38,310 bases of DNA from Pseudotabrizicola sediminis (GTDB taxonomy: Bacteria; Pseudomonadota; Alphaproteobacteria; Rhodobacterales; Rhodobacteraceae): the NCBI RefSeq assembly GCF_004745575.1, contig NZ_RPEM01000017.1, positions 1-38,310 of the forward strand, in the 5' to 3' direction. Within the stretch, counting starts at the first letter, position 1, and each line of letters begins with the position of its first letter. This document shows positions 7,932-16,044 of this stretch, in pieces. The position numbers were made by a program, and so were the translations under genes. A model generated the notes under the pieces. The model saw only the letters and a list, made by a program, of their open reading frames with translations. It made no database searches and was not told the origin of the DNA.

Positions 7932-7988
7932 ATGAGCCTGATGATACGTCCTTCTTATCCCCGTTGTGGCGCGATGGTGTCGCCATGA
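7932..7988 (+). CDS. Short upstream ORF (18 aa) overlapping the thioredoxin gene
   Basis: Encodes MSLMIRPSYPRCGAMVSP. Its TGA (7986-7988) overlaps the ATG of the next gene (7985), giving an ATGA junction. The AGGGG eight bases before the ATG is a possible ribosome site. The gap between box A and this ATG is 22 bases, the same as between box C and the dsbD ATG, which suggests 7932 is a real start or the transcript start. It could couple translation of the thioredoxin fusion. It could also be a chance frame. Confidence 0.35.
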   Translation: MSLMIRPSYPRCGAMVSP

Positions 7989-8791
7989 TCGGAGTCAATC
8001 TCGGGCCCTTTGTCTTTGGAGCCGACCGCGTTGTTGCCATCGCGGCCGCCTTTGCCTTTCTGGCCTGCCTTGGCTTCTGGGGCTGGTGGACGCGGCGCAA
8101 CGACAACCCATTCGACGTGCCGGGTTATGCGGTCTTGGTCGGGTGGATGCTGGCGGCTCGGGTCGGTTTCGTGCTGATGCACCGCGATATCTTCGCTGAC
8201 CATCCGTTGGATATCCTTGCGGTCTGGCAGGGCGGCTTTTCCCCTGTTGCCGGGCTGGTGGGTGCGGCGGGTGTGATCTGCTGGGTGGGCCTGCGCGCCC
8301 TGCGGACCATCCTGCCGCTGGCCACCGCTGCCGCGTTTTCCGCCGCGACTGCGACTCTGGTGCCCGCGCTGCTCCCGCCGCCCGGTGCCGACAGCCTGCC
8401 GAATATGACATTTCAAATGGCCGACGGGACGCCCGTATCGCTGGCCGATGGCGACCCCCGTCCGCTGGTCGTGAACCTTTGGGCCACATGGTGCCCGCCT
8501 TGTCGGCGCGAGCTGCCGATGATGATGCACGTTGCGGCGGCCAATCCGGATGCCCGGATCATATTTGCCAATCAGGGTGAGGCACTTTCAGACGTGCGGC
8601 ACTTCTTGGATCTTGTCGGGCTGCCGCAGACCGGCATCCTGATGGATCACGGCAGCGACCTGATGCGCCATTTCGAGGCACCAGGCCTGCCGACCACTCT
8701 GTTTTTTGATGCCAAGGGCAATTTGACCGACGCCGTCACCGGCGAAGTGTCGCGTGCCGCTCTTGTCGCCGGCATCGCCAACGCCCGCTGA
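7985..8791 (+). CDS. Lgt-like membrane domain fused to thioredoxin-fold (TlpA-like) protein
   Basis: 268 aa. Residues 1 to about 125 hold several membrane helices resembling part of prolipoprotein diacylglyceryl transferase (GWMLAARVGFVLMHR, then HPLDILAVWQGGFSP). The catalytic H-G-G-L of Lgt is replaced by S-P-V-A-G-L, so transferase activity is unlikely. Residues about 135-268 are a TlpA/ResA-type thioredoxin fold with the active site WCPPC (C170, C173) and a cis-Pro loop GLPTTLF. The membrane part probably anchors a periplasmic reductase. The gene follows box A and precedes the DsbA-like gene by 25 bases. The ATG at 7985 is preferred over a TTG at 7964 because of the ATGA overlap and the position of the first helix. 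Confidence 0.85.
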   Translation: MIGVNLGPFVFGADRVVAIAAAFAFLACLGFWGWWTRRNDNPFDVPGYAVLVGWMLAARVGFVLMHRDIFADHPLDILAVWQGGFSPVAGLVGAAGVICWVGLRALRTILPLATAAAFSAATATLVPALLPPPGADSLPNMTFQMADGTPVSLADGDPRPLVVNLWATWCPPCRRELPMMMHVAAANPDARIIFANQGEALSDVRHFLDLVGLPQTGILMDHGSDLMRHFEAPGLPTTLFFDAKGNLTDAVTGEVSRAALVAGIANAR

Positions 8792-8816
8792 TATCCAACC
8801 TGACAAAGGAACCCCC

Positions 8817-9422
8817 ATGCCATTGACCAGACGCACCATGATCGCTTTCGGGACCGCAAGTCTCTTGCTCCCACACATCGCCAAAGCCCAAGACCGGCAA
8901 CTGACACCGGACGCGGTATTCTACGACCCCGATGCACCCGTGTTGGGCAATCTGGAAGGCGATGTGAGCATTGCCGAATACTTCGACTACCAATGCCCCT
9001 ACTGCAAGGCGGGACACCCGGACCTCATGGACGTGGTCACAACCGACGGCAATGTGCGTCTGGTGTTGAAAGACTGGCCGATCCTCAGCGCCGCTTCGAT
9101 CTATGCCAGCCAACTTGGACTGGGCGCGGTTGATCTTGGAGTTTACGACGCGGTCAATCACGCCCTCATGCAGACCACCGGGCGGCTTAGCGAGGACGTG
9201 GTTGATACCGCTGTCGCAACCGTCGTCGAGCCGGAAGCTGCACTGCAGGCATATCGAGACAACCGATCGACCTGGGATGCACTGCTGAAACGCAATCAAC
9301 AGCAGGCCGCAGCCTTCGGGTTCGGGGGCACACCCGCCTTTGTGATCGGCACGACGATCTATGCGGGCGGACTTGACCGCCAAGCGTTGGAAAATGCGAT
9401 CGCCGCCGCACGCAAAGCCTGA
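8817..9422 (+). CDS. DsbA-family thiol-disulfide oxidoreductase
   Basis: 201 aa from the ATG at 8817 with AAAGGA upstream; the frame is open to 8754 but that overlaps the previous gene. An N-terminal export signal (LTRRTMIAFGTASLLLPHIAKAQ, cleaved near 24) contains a twin-arginine-like RR. The thioredoxin fold has CPYC (C60-C63) after IAEYFDYQ and the cis-Pro loop GGTPAFVIG. The helical insert is the size usual for BdbD/DsbA-like proteins such as those of Com1 type. It would oxidise or isomerise periplasmic thiols. It lies in one unit with the Lgt-like/thioredoxin fusion. Confidence 0.92.
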   Translation: MPLTRRTMIAFGTASLLLPHIAKAQDRQLTPDAVFYDPDAPVLGNLEGDVSIAEYFDYQCPYCKAGHPDLMDVVTTDGNVRLVLKDWPILSAASIYASQLGLGAVDLGVYDAVNHALMQTTGRLSEDVVDTAVATVVEPEAALQAYRDNRSTWDALLKRNQQQAAAFGFGGTPAFVIGTTIYAGGLDRQALENAIAAARKA

Positions 9423-9853
9423 AGTCTTCGGAATTAACGTTCATGGCTGCTGGAAACGAAAGGACTTACGAAGTATCGAGGGCAGGCAATGTATCTTCGT
9501 GCTGCCAGTCCCTTATCCAACTGTCCTTTCACACTTCATCGGGGGATACGTGTCGACGACGAAAAGCGCTGCGACGAACGGGGTGCCCGACTGCGGCATC
9601 CTCTGACATCATTCTGTGACCGCTGGGCGGGCAGGCGGGGAGTCAGGCCAAGACAAACCTCTCCGATTTTCGTGTTGCCGACCAACGGCCGACAGTCCCG
9701 AGCATGGCCCGGTAGATGACACCCAGACGTGCAGGAAGCAGCCTGCGTTCCGGGGGGCTGAGGTTTTACTAGGGTCATCCGTCATCCAGCAACGCCCGCT
9801 CGGGACCGGCGCCACCATAACCTGCCTTAAGAATCACTCTGACGACGGCGTGC
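9423..9853. other. 431-base gap without a recognisable gene
   Basis: Between the DsbA-like gene and the end of the nucleotidase gene. Several overlapping frames up to about 100 codons exist but none has a credible ribosome site or a recognised motif. A single CTTAAG half-site is at 9826-9831, preceded by CCTGC, the same five bases as the spacer of box B; no second half is seen. The sequence may be decayed insertion-element DNA, but I cannot name one. Confidence 0.4.
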
Positions 9854-11326
9854 CTAGACGATGCGCACCCGGCCAAGACCGGGTTGCACCGCATTTGCAG
9901 GATCGGAGAACCACGCCTGCAAGGCCGCAATGGCGCTGATCTCCAGATCGCGTCGCTGGCTGCCCATGCTGGCAGGAATGCCCTGCGCGGTTATGAAGGC
10001 CACGGGATAGATCGCTGCGGGGTCGATGCGCCCGTTCCGGGTAAAGACCTGCTCGATCCGGTTTCCCTTGGGGTTTTCCAGCTTCGCATTCACCGTCAAG
10101 CCGCGAAACCGCTTCACGAACCCGCCTCGCTGACCGAACGGATCGGCGCTGAAGGTGCTTTCCAGATTGGCCTCCAGCATGGAGATGATTTCGGCCCCCA
10201 TCAGATCGACAGTCGAAACCGGCGGATTTGTTGGGACGATGTTCCAAAGGTCATTCAAGGTGACGGGACCGGCCGGAATGGGCGCGCCGTAGCGCCACCC
10301 GTTCGAAAAGGCGATTTCCGTGCCTGCTGCGAGCGCGGTGGCTGCCAGCAGGGCGTCATCCATGGGCGCGTCAAGCGACGTGGCCCGATGCAACGCAACT
10401 TCAGTCCGGCCCACGATCTGTGCCTGAAGCGGGCGCGTGCTGGCCATCGCGGCCTCGACCAGTTCTTGCATCGTGGGATCGGGGGCGATGCTGTCGTCTA
10501 CGGGGATCAGACGGTGGCGAAAACCGGCAACCCTGCCGCCCTCAACCTGCAGATCAAGCCGGCCGACATATGACCCGTGGCACCCAGACTGAATCAGCAA
10601 TGCCCCGTTCACCTGCGCCGGAACCTCGACCCGATTGTGGGTATGCCCGCTAAGGATGACGTCAATGCCGTCAACCATGCCTGCAAGGGCAACATCCTGC
10701 GGGTAGCCAAGGTGCGACAGCACCACCACCAGATCCGCCCCATCGGCCCGCAGACGCGCCGCCTCTGCGCGGGTTTCTTCGATGCCATCGGTAAATCGCA
10801 TGCCCTCTGCGAAGCTTGGCGGCATCGTCTTGTCGAGGATGGTTGCGGCGATGCCGATCACCCCGACTTTCAGGCCACCGGCCATGCACATCAGGGTGGC
10901 CGGGAAGGGTCGGCTGCCATCGGAAATAGCTGTGCAGTTCGCAGCCAGAAACGGATGGTGCAGCGCGGCCGCCAGATCCTGCACATGCGCGGGTCCCCAT
11001 GCGAAATCCCAGTGTCCGGTCATGGCCGCCAACCCAAGCCCGTTTATTGTTGGCAACAGCCCCTCTCCCTCGGTCGTTACTGCGGCGTAAGTCCCGTGAA
11101 AGGTGTCGCCGTTGTCGAAGGCCAGAACGGCCCCGCCTTCCGCCCGCACCGTATCGAACAGGGTCTTTATCCGGGCAAATCCGCCCAACAGCGGAAACTC
11201 CGGCCCATCCTGCGACCAGACCAGTTCGGGATGCGGTTCCAGATAGCCGTGGGTATCATTGATCTGTAGCAGAGTCAGGCGGTGGTCGTCCTTCGACCCG
11301 GCGGTGGACTTTGGATCAGTCTGCAT
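9854..11326 (-). CDS. SoxB-like bifunctional metallophosphatase/5'-nucleotidase
   Basis: 490 aa from the ATG at 11326, whose AAGG lies about ten bases upstream; the open frame extends to 11458 but the extra residues look non-native. The calcineurin-like half shows INDTHG (22-27), DNGDTFHG (71-78), GHWDFAWG (104-111) and, further on, LSHLGYP and SGHTHNR, all metal-site motifs. The GHW[DE]F form in place of GNHE, and the C-terminal SADPFGQRGGFVKRFRGL stretch, are closer to SoxB thiosulfohydrolases than to UshA. No signal peptide is visible, although SoxB and UshA are normally exported. It may cleave nucleotides or a sulfur-linked substrate; the sequence does not decide. Confidence 0.85.
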   Translation of the reverse strand: MQTDPKSTAGSKDDHRLTLLQINDTHGYLEPHPELVWSQDGPEFPLLGGFARIKTLFDTVRAEGGAVLAFDNGDTFHGTYAAVTTEGEGLLPTINGLGLAAMTGHWDFAWGPAHVQDLAAALHHPFLAANCTAISDGSRPFPATLMCMAGGLKVGVIGIAATILDKTMPPSFAEGMRFTDGIEETRAEAARLRADGADLVVVLSHLGYPQDVALAGMVDGIDVILSGHTHNRVEVPAQVNGALLIQSGCHGSYVGRLDLQVEGGRVAGFRHRLIPVDDSIAPDPTMQELVEAAMASTRPLQAQIVGRTEVALHRATSLDAPMDDALLAATALAAGTEIAFSNGWRYGAPIPAGPVTLNDLWNIVPTNPPVSTVDLMGAEIISMLEANLESTFSADPFGQRGGFVKRFRGLTVNAKLENPKGNRIEQVFTRNGRIDPAAIYPVAFITAQGIPASMGSQRRDLEISAIAALQAWFSDPANAVQPGLGRVRIV

Positions 11327-11469
11327 TTGGACAAGACCTTGCTGGCCCGGGATTATTTGACGCCGCACGGAAACAACCACGTTCAGGGCTCCGAACCACT
11401 CAGGGAACGCGGTCCGGGCTATCAGAGTTCCCCGTGGTATTGCGAACGGTGGGAACAAACCGCTGCGAC

Positions 11470-11486
11470 CTTAAGCCTGCCTTAAG
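11470..11486. promoter_or_regulatory. CTTAAG-N5-CTTAAG box B (response-regulator site)
   Basis: Perfect direct repeat CTTAAG-CCTGC-CTTAAG. Because CTTAAG is its own reverse complement, the box can serve either strand. It lies between the divergent nucleotidase gene (start 11326) and the copper-ATPase remnant (from about 11560), 143 bases from the former. Confidence 0.75.
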
Positions 11487-11557
11487 CCGTTCAGCGGAAC
11501 CAACGCACCAAATGCCGTGTTGCACGCTGGCAAGGGCAACCGCGATTCAACCTCTGA

Positions 11558-12286
11558 TTGGAAAACTCCTTAATGCCCGTCACGCTTGGTCTTCTATTGA
11601 CGCTCAGGGTCAGCGTGGGCACCGCATGTGTGTCGGTCGGTGACATGACATGGCTTGATGTGCATCGCGATGACCAACTGGTCGGTCGCATCGCACTGCA
11701 GGACGTTCCGAAACCGGGGGCGAAAGAGACGATAAGGGCTTGGCGTCGCCTTGGCGTGGCCACCGTGATGGCGACCGGCGACAGCAGCGAGCCTGCCATA
11801 GCCTTTGGCAAGATGCTCGGCTTCGATCCCGACACCATCCACTCCGGTCTGACCCCTCAGGACAAGGTTCGTCTAGTCGAAGCCAGTCCCCGCCCCGTCA
11901 TGTTCGTCGGCGACGGTGTGAACGACGGACCCGCGCTGGCCGCCTCGGACTGCGGGGTATCGGTGGCCGAGGCGCACGCGGCCGCAGCGCAGACGGCCGA
12001 TCTGGTAGTCGTGTGGGGGGGACTAGAGATGCTTCTCGCCGCCCGGACATTGGCACGGCGGACCATCGCCATAGGCCAGCAGAACATCGCGCTCGCGCTT
12101 GTATACAACGCCCTTGCGGTTCCGGCGGCGCTCTTGGGTGTTCTGACACCGACAGGTGCCACGATCGCCATGCTGCTGAGTTCGATGTCAGTCAGTGCCA
12201 ATACGCTGCGGTTAAGATCTTCCGACACAATCTCATCAGCAGAATTTCAGCGAATAGAACCTGGGACAGGGCTTCATCGGAATTGA
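11558..12286 (+). pseudogene. C-terminal remnant of a Cu(+) P1B-type ATPase
   Basis: 242 codons, of which about 30 onward align with the end of a heavy-metal P-type ATPase: the hinge (VMATGDSSEPA), GDGVNDGPALAASD, and two last helices with YN (in ALVYNALAVP) and MxxSS (in AMLLSSMSV). The YN and MxxSS pairs are Cu(+) ligands in CopA-type P1B-1 pumps, which identifies the metal. The metal-binding domains, first six helices, TGE domain, DKTGT phosphorylation site and nucleotide-binding N domain are all missing, so it cannot pump. TGDN is changed to TGDS. The TTG start and the first 25 or so residues look fortuitous. Deletion of the 5' part probably happened near 11500-11640. Confidence 0.85.
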
Positions 12287-12629
12287 TCTCGCCGCAGCAG
12301 AACACGGTTACTTTCGGATCAACCGCGCGAGTCCTGGCCTGACGTGCATTCATTGGTCACCGATTCACGCAAGCTGGGCGCAGGACCCATTGATTGGGTT
12401 GAGGCCGTCTGTTCTCCGTCATCGTTCATGCGCACCAGGCCCCAAGCTGACGGCCAAACGGAAATCTGGCGTCTTGTTGTTTTTTTCGCGCAGAACCAAC
12501 CCGGGCAAACGTTCAGTTTACCCTGCGATTTGAGCCCTGTGACCCTTCCCTCCCGCGAAACCTGATGTCTTCAGACTGGGTTAAGGTTTGCGGCGGAAGA
12601 AAGTGCAGAACAACTGAAAGAAGCTATCC
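12287..12629. other. 343-base gap, no supported gene
   Basis: Holds one frame of 73 codons (12344-12565) with no recognised motif, which I do not support as a gene. The last 60 bases carry the degenerate CTTAAG-type box D and the leader of the L,D-transpeptidase gene. Confidence 0.4.
12569..12585 (+). promoter_or_regulatory. Degenerate CTTAAG-type box D
   Basis: CTTCAG-ACTGG-GTTAAG: each half has one mismatch to CTTAAG and the five-base spacing is kept. It lies 44 bases before the first L,D-transpeptidase ATG. Alone it would be weak evidence; the three better copies nearby make it worth listing. Confidence 0.4.
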
Positions 12630-13172
12630 ATGACCCACACATATCATCGTCGGACACTGCTTGTTGGCGGAGCCGCTGCTCTGACAGCGCTTGCTACACC
12701 GAGCCTGGCGCAGCAGGTCCGCAACATCGGCGCCTTTCGCACCCACGCCTGGCAAGACCATTTCGAGAGCTTGCGCGTCGGCGCCATCGTTGCCGATACA
12801 GAGTCAAGGGCGCTCCACTTCTGGAACGCCGATGTCAGCGATTACCGCGTCTACCCGACCTCTGTTCCAATAAGCGAAGAGTTGACCCGCCGCGGCTACA
12901 CCGAAATCGTGCGGAAGCGGGTTGGCCCGGACTGGACGCCAACCCAGTCGCAACGTGAGCGCTTTGGATGGGAATATATTCCGGCGGGTCCGGAAAGCCC
13001 GATGGGTACGCATGCCATGTATCTCACCTGGCCTGCCTATGCGGTCCACGGCACACACGACTCCCGCAAGATCGGCAGACCTTCGTCCGACGGCTGTATC
13101 GGACTCTATATTGAAAAGATCGCCGAACTTTTCGCGTTGTGCCCTGTCGGTGTCCAAGTGCGTATCATTTGA
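12630..13172 (+). CDS. L,D-transpeptidase (YkuD family), exported, first of tandem pair
   Basis: 180 aa. The N-terminus HRRTLLVGGAAALTALATPSLAQ is a Tat-like or Sec signal, cleaved near 28. The YkuD catalytic region has H140 (AVHGTHD) and C156 in SSDGCIGLY, matching HGT-x(n)-S-x-GC-[IV]. Such enzymes make 3-3 cross-links in peptidoglycan or attach outer-membrane proteins or lipoproteins to it. Start chosen for the signal peptide; AAGAAGC precedes it. A second homologous gene follows after 11 bases, forming an operon that box D may control. The catalytic Cys must be kept reduced in the periplasm, which links it to the DsbD and thioredoxin genes here. Confidence 0.92.
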   Translation: MTHTYHRRTLLVGGAAALTALATPSLAQQVRNIGAFRTHAWQDHFESLRVGAIVADTESRALHFWNADVSDYRVYPTSVPISEELTRRGYTEIVRKRVGPDWTPTQSQRERFGWEYIPAGPESPMGTHAMYLTWPAYAVHGTHDSRKIGRPSSDGCIGLYIEKIAELFALCPVGVQVRII

Positions 13173-13183
13173 AGGCAAACAGC

Positions 13184-13768
13184 ATGAACCGCAGAACATT
13201 CATCGCAGGCAGCGCCGCTGCGGGACTGGCCCATCCCTTGGCGGCGCAGATCCCTCAACCACCAATGGCCCCGCATACCGTCAATCTGACCAACGAATAC
13301 CCTGTCGGCCAGATCCACGTCGCTCCTGACAGTTTCCAGCTCTTTTGGACGCTGGGTGGCGGACAGGCACGGGTCTATCAGATCCGCATTGGCCGTGATG
13401 ACCTTTATGAGCAGGGCGAGTTCTATGTGGGGGCAAAGAAGGAATGGCCCGCGTGGACCCCGACCCCCGGTATGATCGAACGCGAGCCAGAGCGATATGC
13501 CCGGTATGCCGATGGTGGTATGGAAGGCGGGCCAGGCAATCCCATGGGTGCCCGAGCGCTATATCTGTTTCAGGAAGGCCGTGGCGACACCTTTCTGCGC
13601 ATCCATGGAACAGATGATCCCGCCAGCATCGGGCAGGCTGTTTCCAACGGTTGCGCAGGTCTGACAAATGAACACATCGTCGATCTCTATGAACTGGTGC
13701 CGCTCGGCACACCCGTGTTCCTGCACTCCAAGACACGGTCCGACGCGTTCCAGCCGGCCGCACGCTGA
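13184..13768 (+). CDS. L,D-transpeptidase (YkuD family), exported, second of tandem pair
   Basis: 194 aa from the ATG at 13184 (GAAGG upstream); the frame is open to 13139 but that would overlap the previous gene. It has a twin-arginine-like signal, NRRTFIAGSAAAGLAHPLAAQ, cleaved near 22. YkuD motif residues are H141 (RIHGTDD) and C157 (SNGCAGL). The mature part has the same order of blocks as the upstream paralogue (FWTLGGGQARVYQI, EWPAWTPTPGMIEREPERY, NPMGARALYLF), but identity is modest. This suggests an old duplication and perhaps different acyl donors. Short C-terminal tail of Arg/Ala. Confidence 0.92.
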   Translation: MNRRTFIAGSAAAGLAHPLAAQIPQPPMAPHTVNLTNEYPVGQIHVAPDSFQLFWTLGGGQARVYQIRIGRDDLYEQGEFYVGAKKEWPAWTPTPGMIEREPERYARYADGGMEGGPGNPMGARALYLFQEGRGDTFLRIHGTDDPASIGQAVSNGCAGLTNEHIVDLYELVPLGTPVFLHSKTRSDAFQPAAR

Positions 13769-13935
13769 TCTCGGGTTTTTGTCGGTCATCTCTTTACGCC
13801 CGATGCCGCACAATGCTCTGACTGACTGGACCCTTAAGGTCCTGAACTGCCATGAGGCCGAACTGAAGGACGGCACTGCCGACGCCGGCCAATCGGCTCT
13901 GATCGTTATGATATCGAGCCGCCCTGCCGGAGCCG

Positions 13936-15330
13936 TCAGATGGTCCGCAGGGCCGCATGCGGGAGTGTCACTGTCGCTGTCTCTCCGCCACCCGGACGCG
14001 GCGTGAGGGTCAGGACTCCACCGATGCGGTCCAGGGCAGTCTTGACAATGGAAAGGCCCAGCCCGCTGCCCTCCAAACCGCCGACTGCGCCCCGGTAAAA
14101 TCGGTCTGTAACCCGATTCCGGTCCACTGCGGCAATTCCCGGGCCCCGGTCGCTAACCGTGCAGCACCAGTCCACCCCTGTCTGGTGCCACGACACTTCA
14201 ACCTCGCCCCCGTCAGGGGATGCCTGAATTGCGTTCTCCATCAAATTGCGTAGCGCGGCCGCGACAAGGAACTGCGGAGCATGAATCCCCGGTGTGTCGT
14301 CCGGTCCGTCGAGAACGATGCTGACGTTCCGACCGCGCGCCAGTGCGGCCAGGTTATCGGCAACCTCTGCCAGGATGTCATGCAGAGCTGCCGTTTCAAC
14401 CTCGTCGTTAAGGTCTTGCGGAACGGAATCTACCGACGCCATGTCGAGAAGCTGCCGCACCATCCGGTCGGTGCGGTCTACCCCCCGTATCAGACGCGTC
14501 AAGGCGTCCTGACGCGTGGCCGCATCCGGGGCCATCGCGGCAATCTGTGCTTGCGTCTTCAGCCCCGCCAGCGGTGTCTTGAGTTCGTGCGCGGCAAAGG
14601 CCGTAAAATTGCGCTCATGCTCGCGCGCTTCCGACAGACGGCGGAACAGGTCGTTCAAGGCGATGGACACGGGCCGGATCTCGCGCGGCACCGGGGTCGC
14701 GGGCAGGGGCGACAGGTCCGTCGCCGGACGTCCGCCCAACGCCCGCGCCATTTGGTCCAGCGGCACCAGTCCACGCCCGACGCTGGCCCAGATCAGCCCT
14801 GCCAGCAGTGGCAAGATCACGGCAGCGGGAAGCAGAAGACCGGCGATCACACCGTTCACCAGCCGGTTGCGCACCTCCATGCTGTCGCCAACCATCACGC
14901 GCACGCCAAGGTCATGATTGACCACCGAATAGACCCGCCATTCCACACCGTCCACGATGTTCTGGCTGAACCCATCTGTCTCTTGCGCCAACGGGCGCGC
15001 GGGCGCGTGACCGGACTGCCCGACCAGCGTGCCATCAAGCGACCAAATCTGGCATGACAACTGGTGCGAATACCCGTCAGCCGTGTCAAAGGTCTCGGGT
15101 TGGGCCAACGCAGCCGCCTGCGCCACATCAACGCGCCGATCCGAAATCAACGACGACACCATGCGCGCCGCCTCGGACAGCCGCGCGTCCAGCACCCGTT
15201 CGACCTCGGCGCGGGTGGAGTGGTTGATCCAGACAACGGCCGACAGCAAGAGCGCGCTGGTTGCCGCCAACAGGATCAGGAACAGCCGCGTCCGGAGCGA
15301 GATCGGATTCTTGATCTGCGCGCGCCTCAT
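13936..15330 (-). CDS. Sensor histidine kinase, QseC/PmrB type
   Basis: 464 aa from the ATG at 15330, which overlaps the stop of the response-regulator gene (ATGA). The longer open frame to 15462 is antisense to no support and rejected. Helix 1 is about 15-37 (LFLILLAATSALLLSAVVWI), followed by a periplasmic sensor of about 115 residues resembling the 2CSK_N domain of QseC/PmrB, helix 2 (about 155-185), HAMP-like linker, HisKA with FAAHELKTPLAG, and HATPase_c with N box NLMENAIQASPDGG, DRGPGI and GSGLGLSIV. The sensor contains a Cys (LSCQIWS) of possible redox interest. It phosphorylates the adjacent regulator in response to an unknown envelope signal. Confidence 0.93.
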   Translation of the reverse strand: MRRAQIKNPISLRTRLFLILLAATSALLLSAVVWINHSTRAEVERVLDARLSEAARMVSSLISDRRVDVAQAAALAQPETFDTADGYSHQLSCQIWSLDGTLVGQSGHAPARPLAQETDGFSQNIVDGVEWRVYSVVNHDLGVRVMVGDSMEVRNRLVNGVIAGLLLPAAVILPLLAGLIWASVGRGLVPLDQMARALGGRPATDLSPLPATPVPREIRPVSIALNDLFRRLSEAREHERNFTAFAAHELKTPLAGLKTQAQIAAMAPDAATRQDALTRLIRGVDRTDRMVRQLLDMASVDSVPQDLNDEVETAALHDILAEVADNLAALARGRNVSIVLDGPDDTPGIHAPQFLVAAALRNLMENAIQASPDGGEVEVSWHQTGVDWCCTVSDRGPGIAAVDRNRVTDRFYRGAVGGLEGSGLGLSIVKTALDRIGGVLTLTPRPGGGETATVTLPHAALRTI

Positions 15331-16001
15331 GCGTCCGCCCCGGCTGGGCGCGCCAGGCGGTAGCCGGCCCCGCGCACGGTTTCGATGAAGGCTGCCCCCA
15401 GTTTGGTGCGCAGGTTGTGAACATGCACCTCGACCGTGTTGCTTTCGACATCCTCCTGCCATCCGTAAAGCCGCTCTTCCAGCGTGGACTTTCCGATGAT
15501 CGTGCCGGGCCGTTCCATAAGTGCGCGCAGGATGGTGAACTCGCGTCTTGAGAACCTCAGATTGCGTCCGTCGCGCGTGCCTTCCATGGCCGCAGGGTCC
15601 AGATCCAGACCGTTCCAGATCATGTGGCCTGCGGCCCGTCCCTCACTACGTCGCAGGATTGCCCGCAACCGCGCGGCCAGTTCGGGCAGATCGAAGGGTT
15701 TGCCGAGATAGTCGTCGGCCCCCGCATCCAACCCGGTCACCCGGTCATGGCTACGGTCGCGGGCCGTCAGCAGCAGCACTGGCAAGATCGATCCCGCAGC
15801 GCGCAGGCGCGCCAGCACGTCGAGGCCAGACCCGTCCGGCAACATCAGATCCAGAACCATGCCGTCAAAACCGCCGGTTTCCAACGCGGCATCCGCGTCC
15901 GCGCGGGTTGCCACGCTGTCACAGGTGAATCCTGCCAACCGCAGACCGACAGCCAACCCTTCGCGCAACATCTCGTCATCCTCGACTATCAAAAGCCGCA
16001 T
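15327..16001 (-). CDS. OmpR/QseB-family response regulator
   Basis: 224 aa. Receiver domain with acidic pocket EDD (7-9), phospho-acceptor D51 in MVLDLMLPDG, T/S at LLTARD and K in LGKPFDLPEL. C-terminal winged helix (about 125-220) with FSRREFTILRALMERPG and NTVEVHVHNLRTKLG, typical of the OmpR/PhoB fold. QseB and PmrA regulators of this subfamily bind CTTAA-type direct repeats; box C lies 44 bases upstream of this gene and shared with divergent dsbD, so autoregulation is likely. GGAG (6-9 bases before the ATG) is a good ribosome site. Confidence 0.95.
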   Translation of the reverse strand: MRLLIVEDDEMLREGLAVGLRLAGFTCDSVATRADADAALETGGFDGMVLDLMLPDGSGLDVLARLRAAGSILPVLLLTARDRSHDRVTGLDAGADDYLGKPFDLPELAARLRAILRRSEGRAAGHMIWNGLDLDPAAMEGTRDGRNLRFSRREFTILRALMERPGTIIGKSTLEERLYGWQEDVESNTVEVHVHNLRTKLGAAFIETVRGAGYRLARPAGADA

Positions 16002-16044
16002 TGTGAACTCCTATTGGCCGTTCGGGGCTGTTTGCTTTCTCTGC

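Noticed and set aside
12344-12565. 73-codon plus-strand frame before the L,D-transpeptidase genes
   Set aside because: No ribosome site, no motif and composition unlike neighbours.
13833-13838. Single CTTAAG near 13833 as a further regulator box
   Set aside because: No second half at five-base spacing on either side, and it lies between two convergent gene ends.
15331-15462. Upstream extension of the histidine kinase
   Set aside because: It overlaps the response-regulator coding region; the ATG at 15330 gives the normal first helix and an ATGA overlap.
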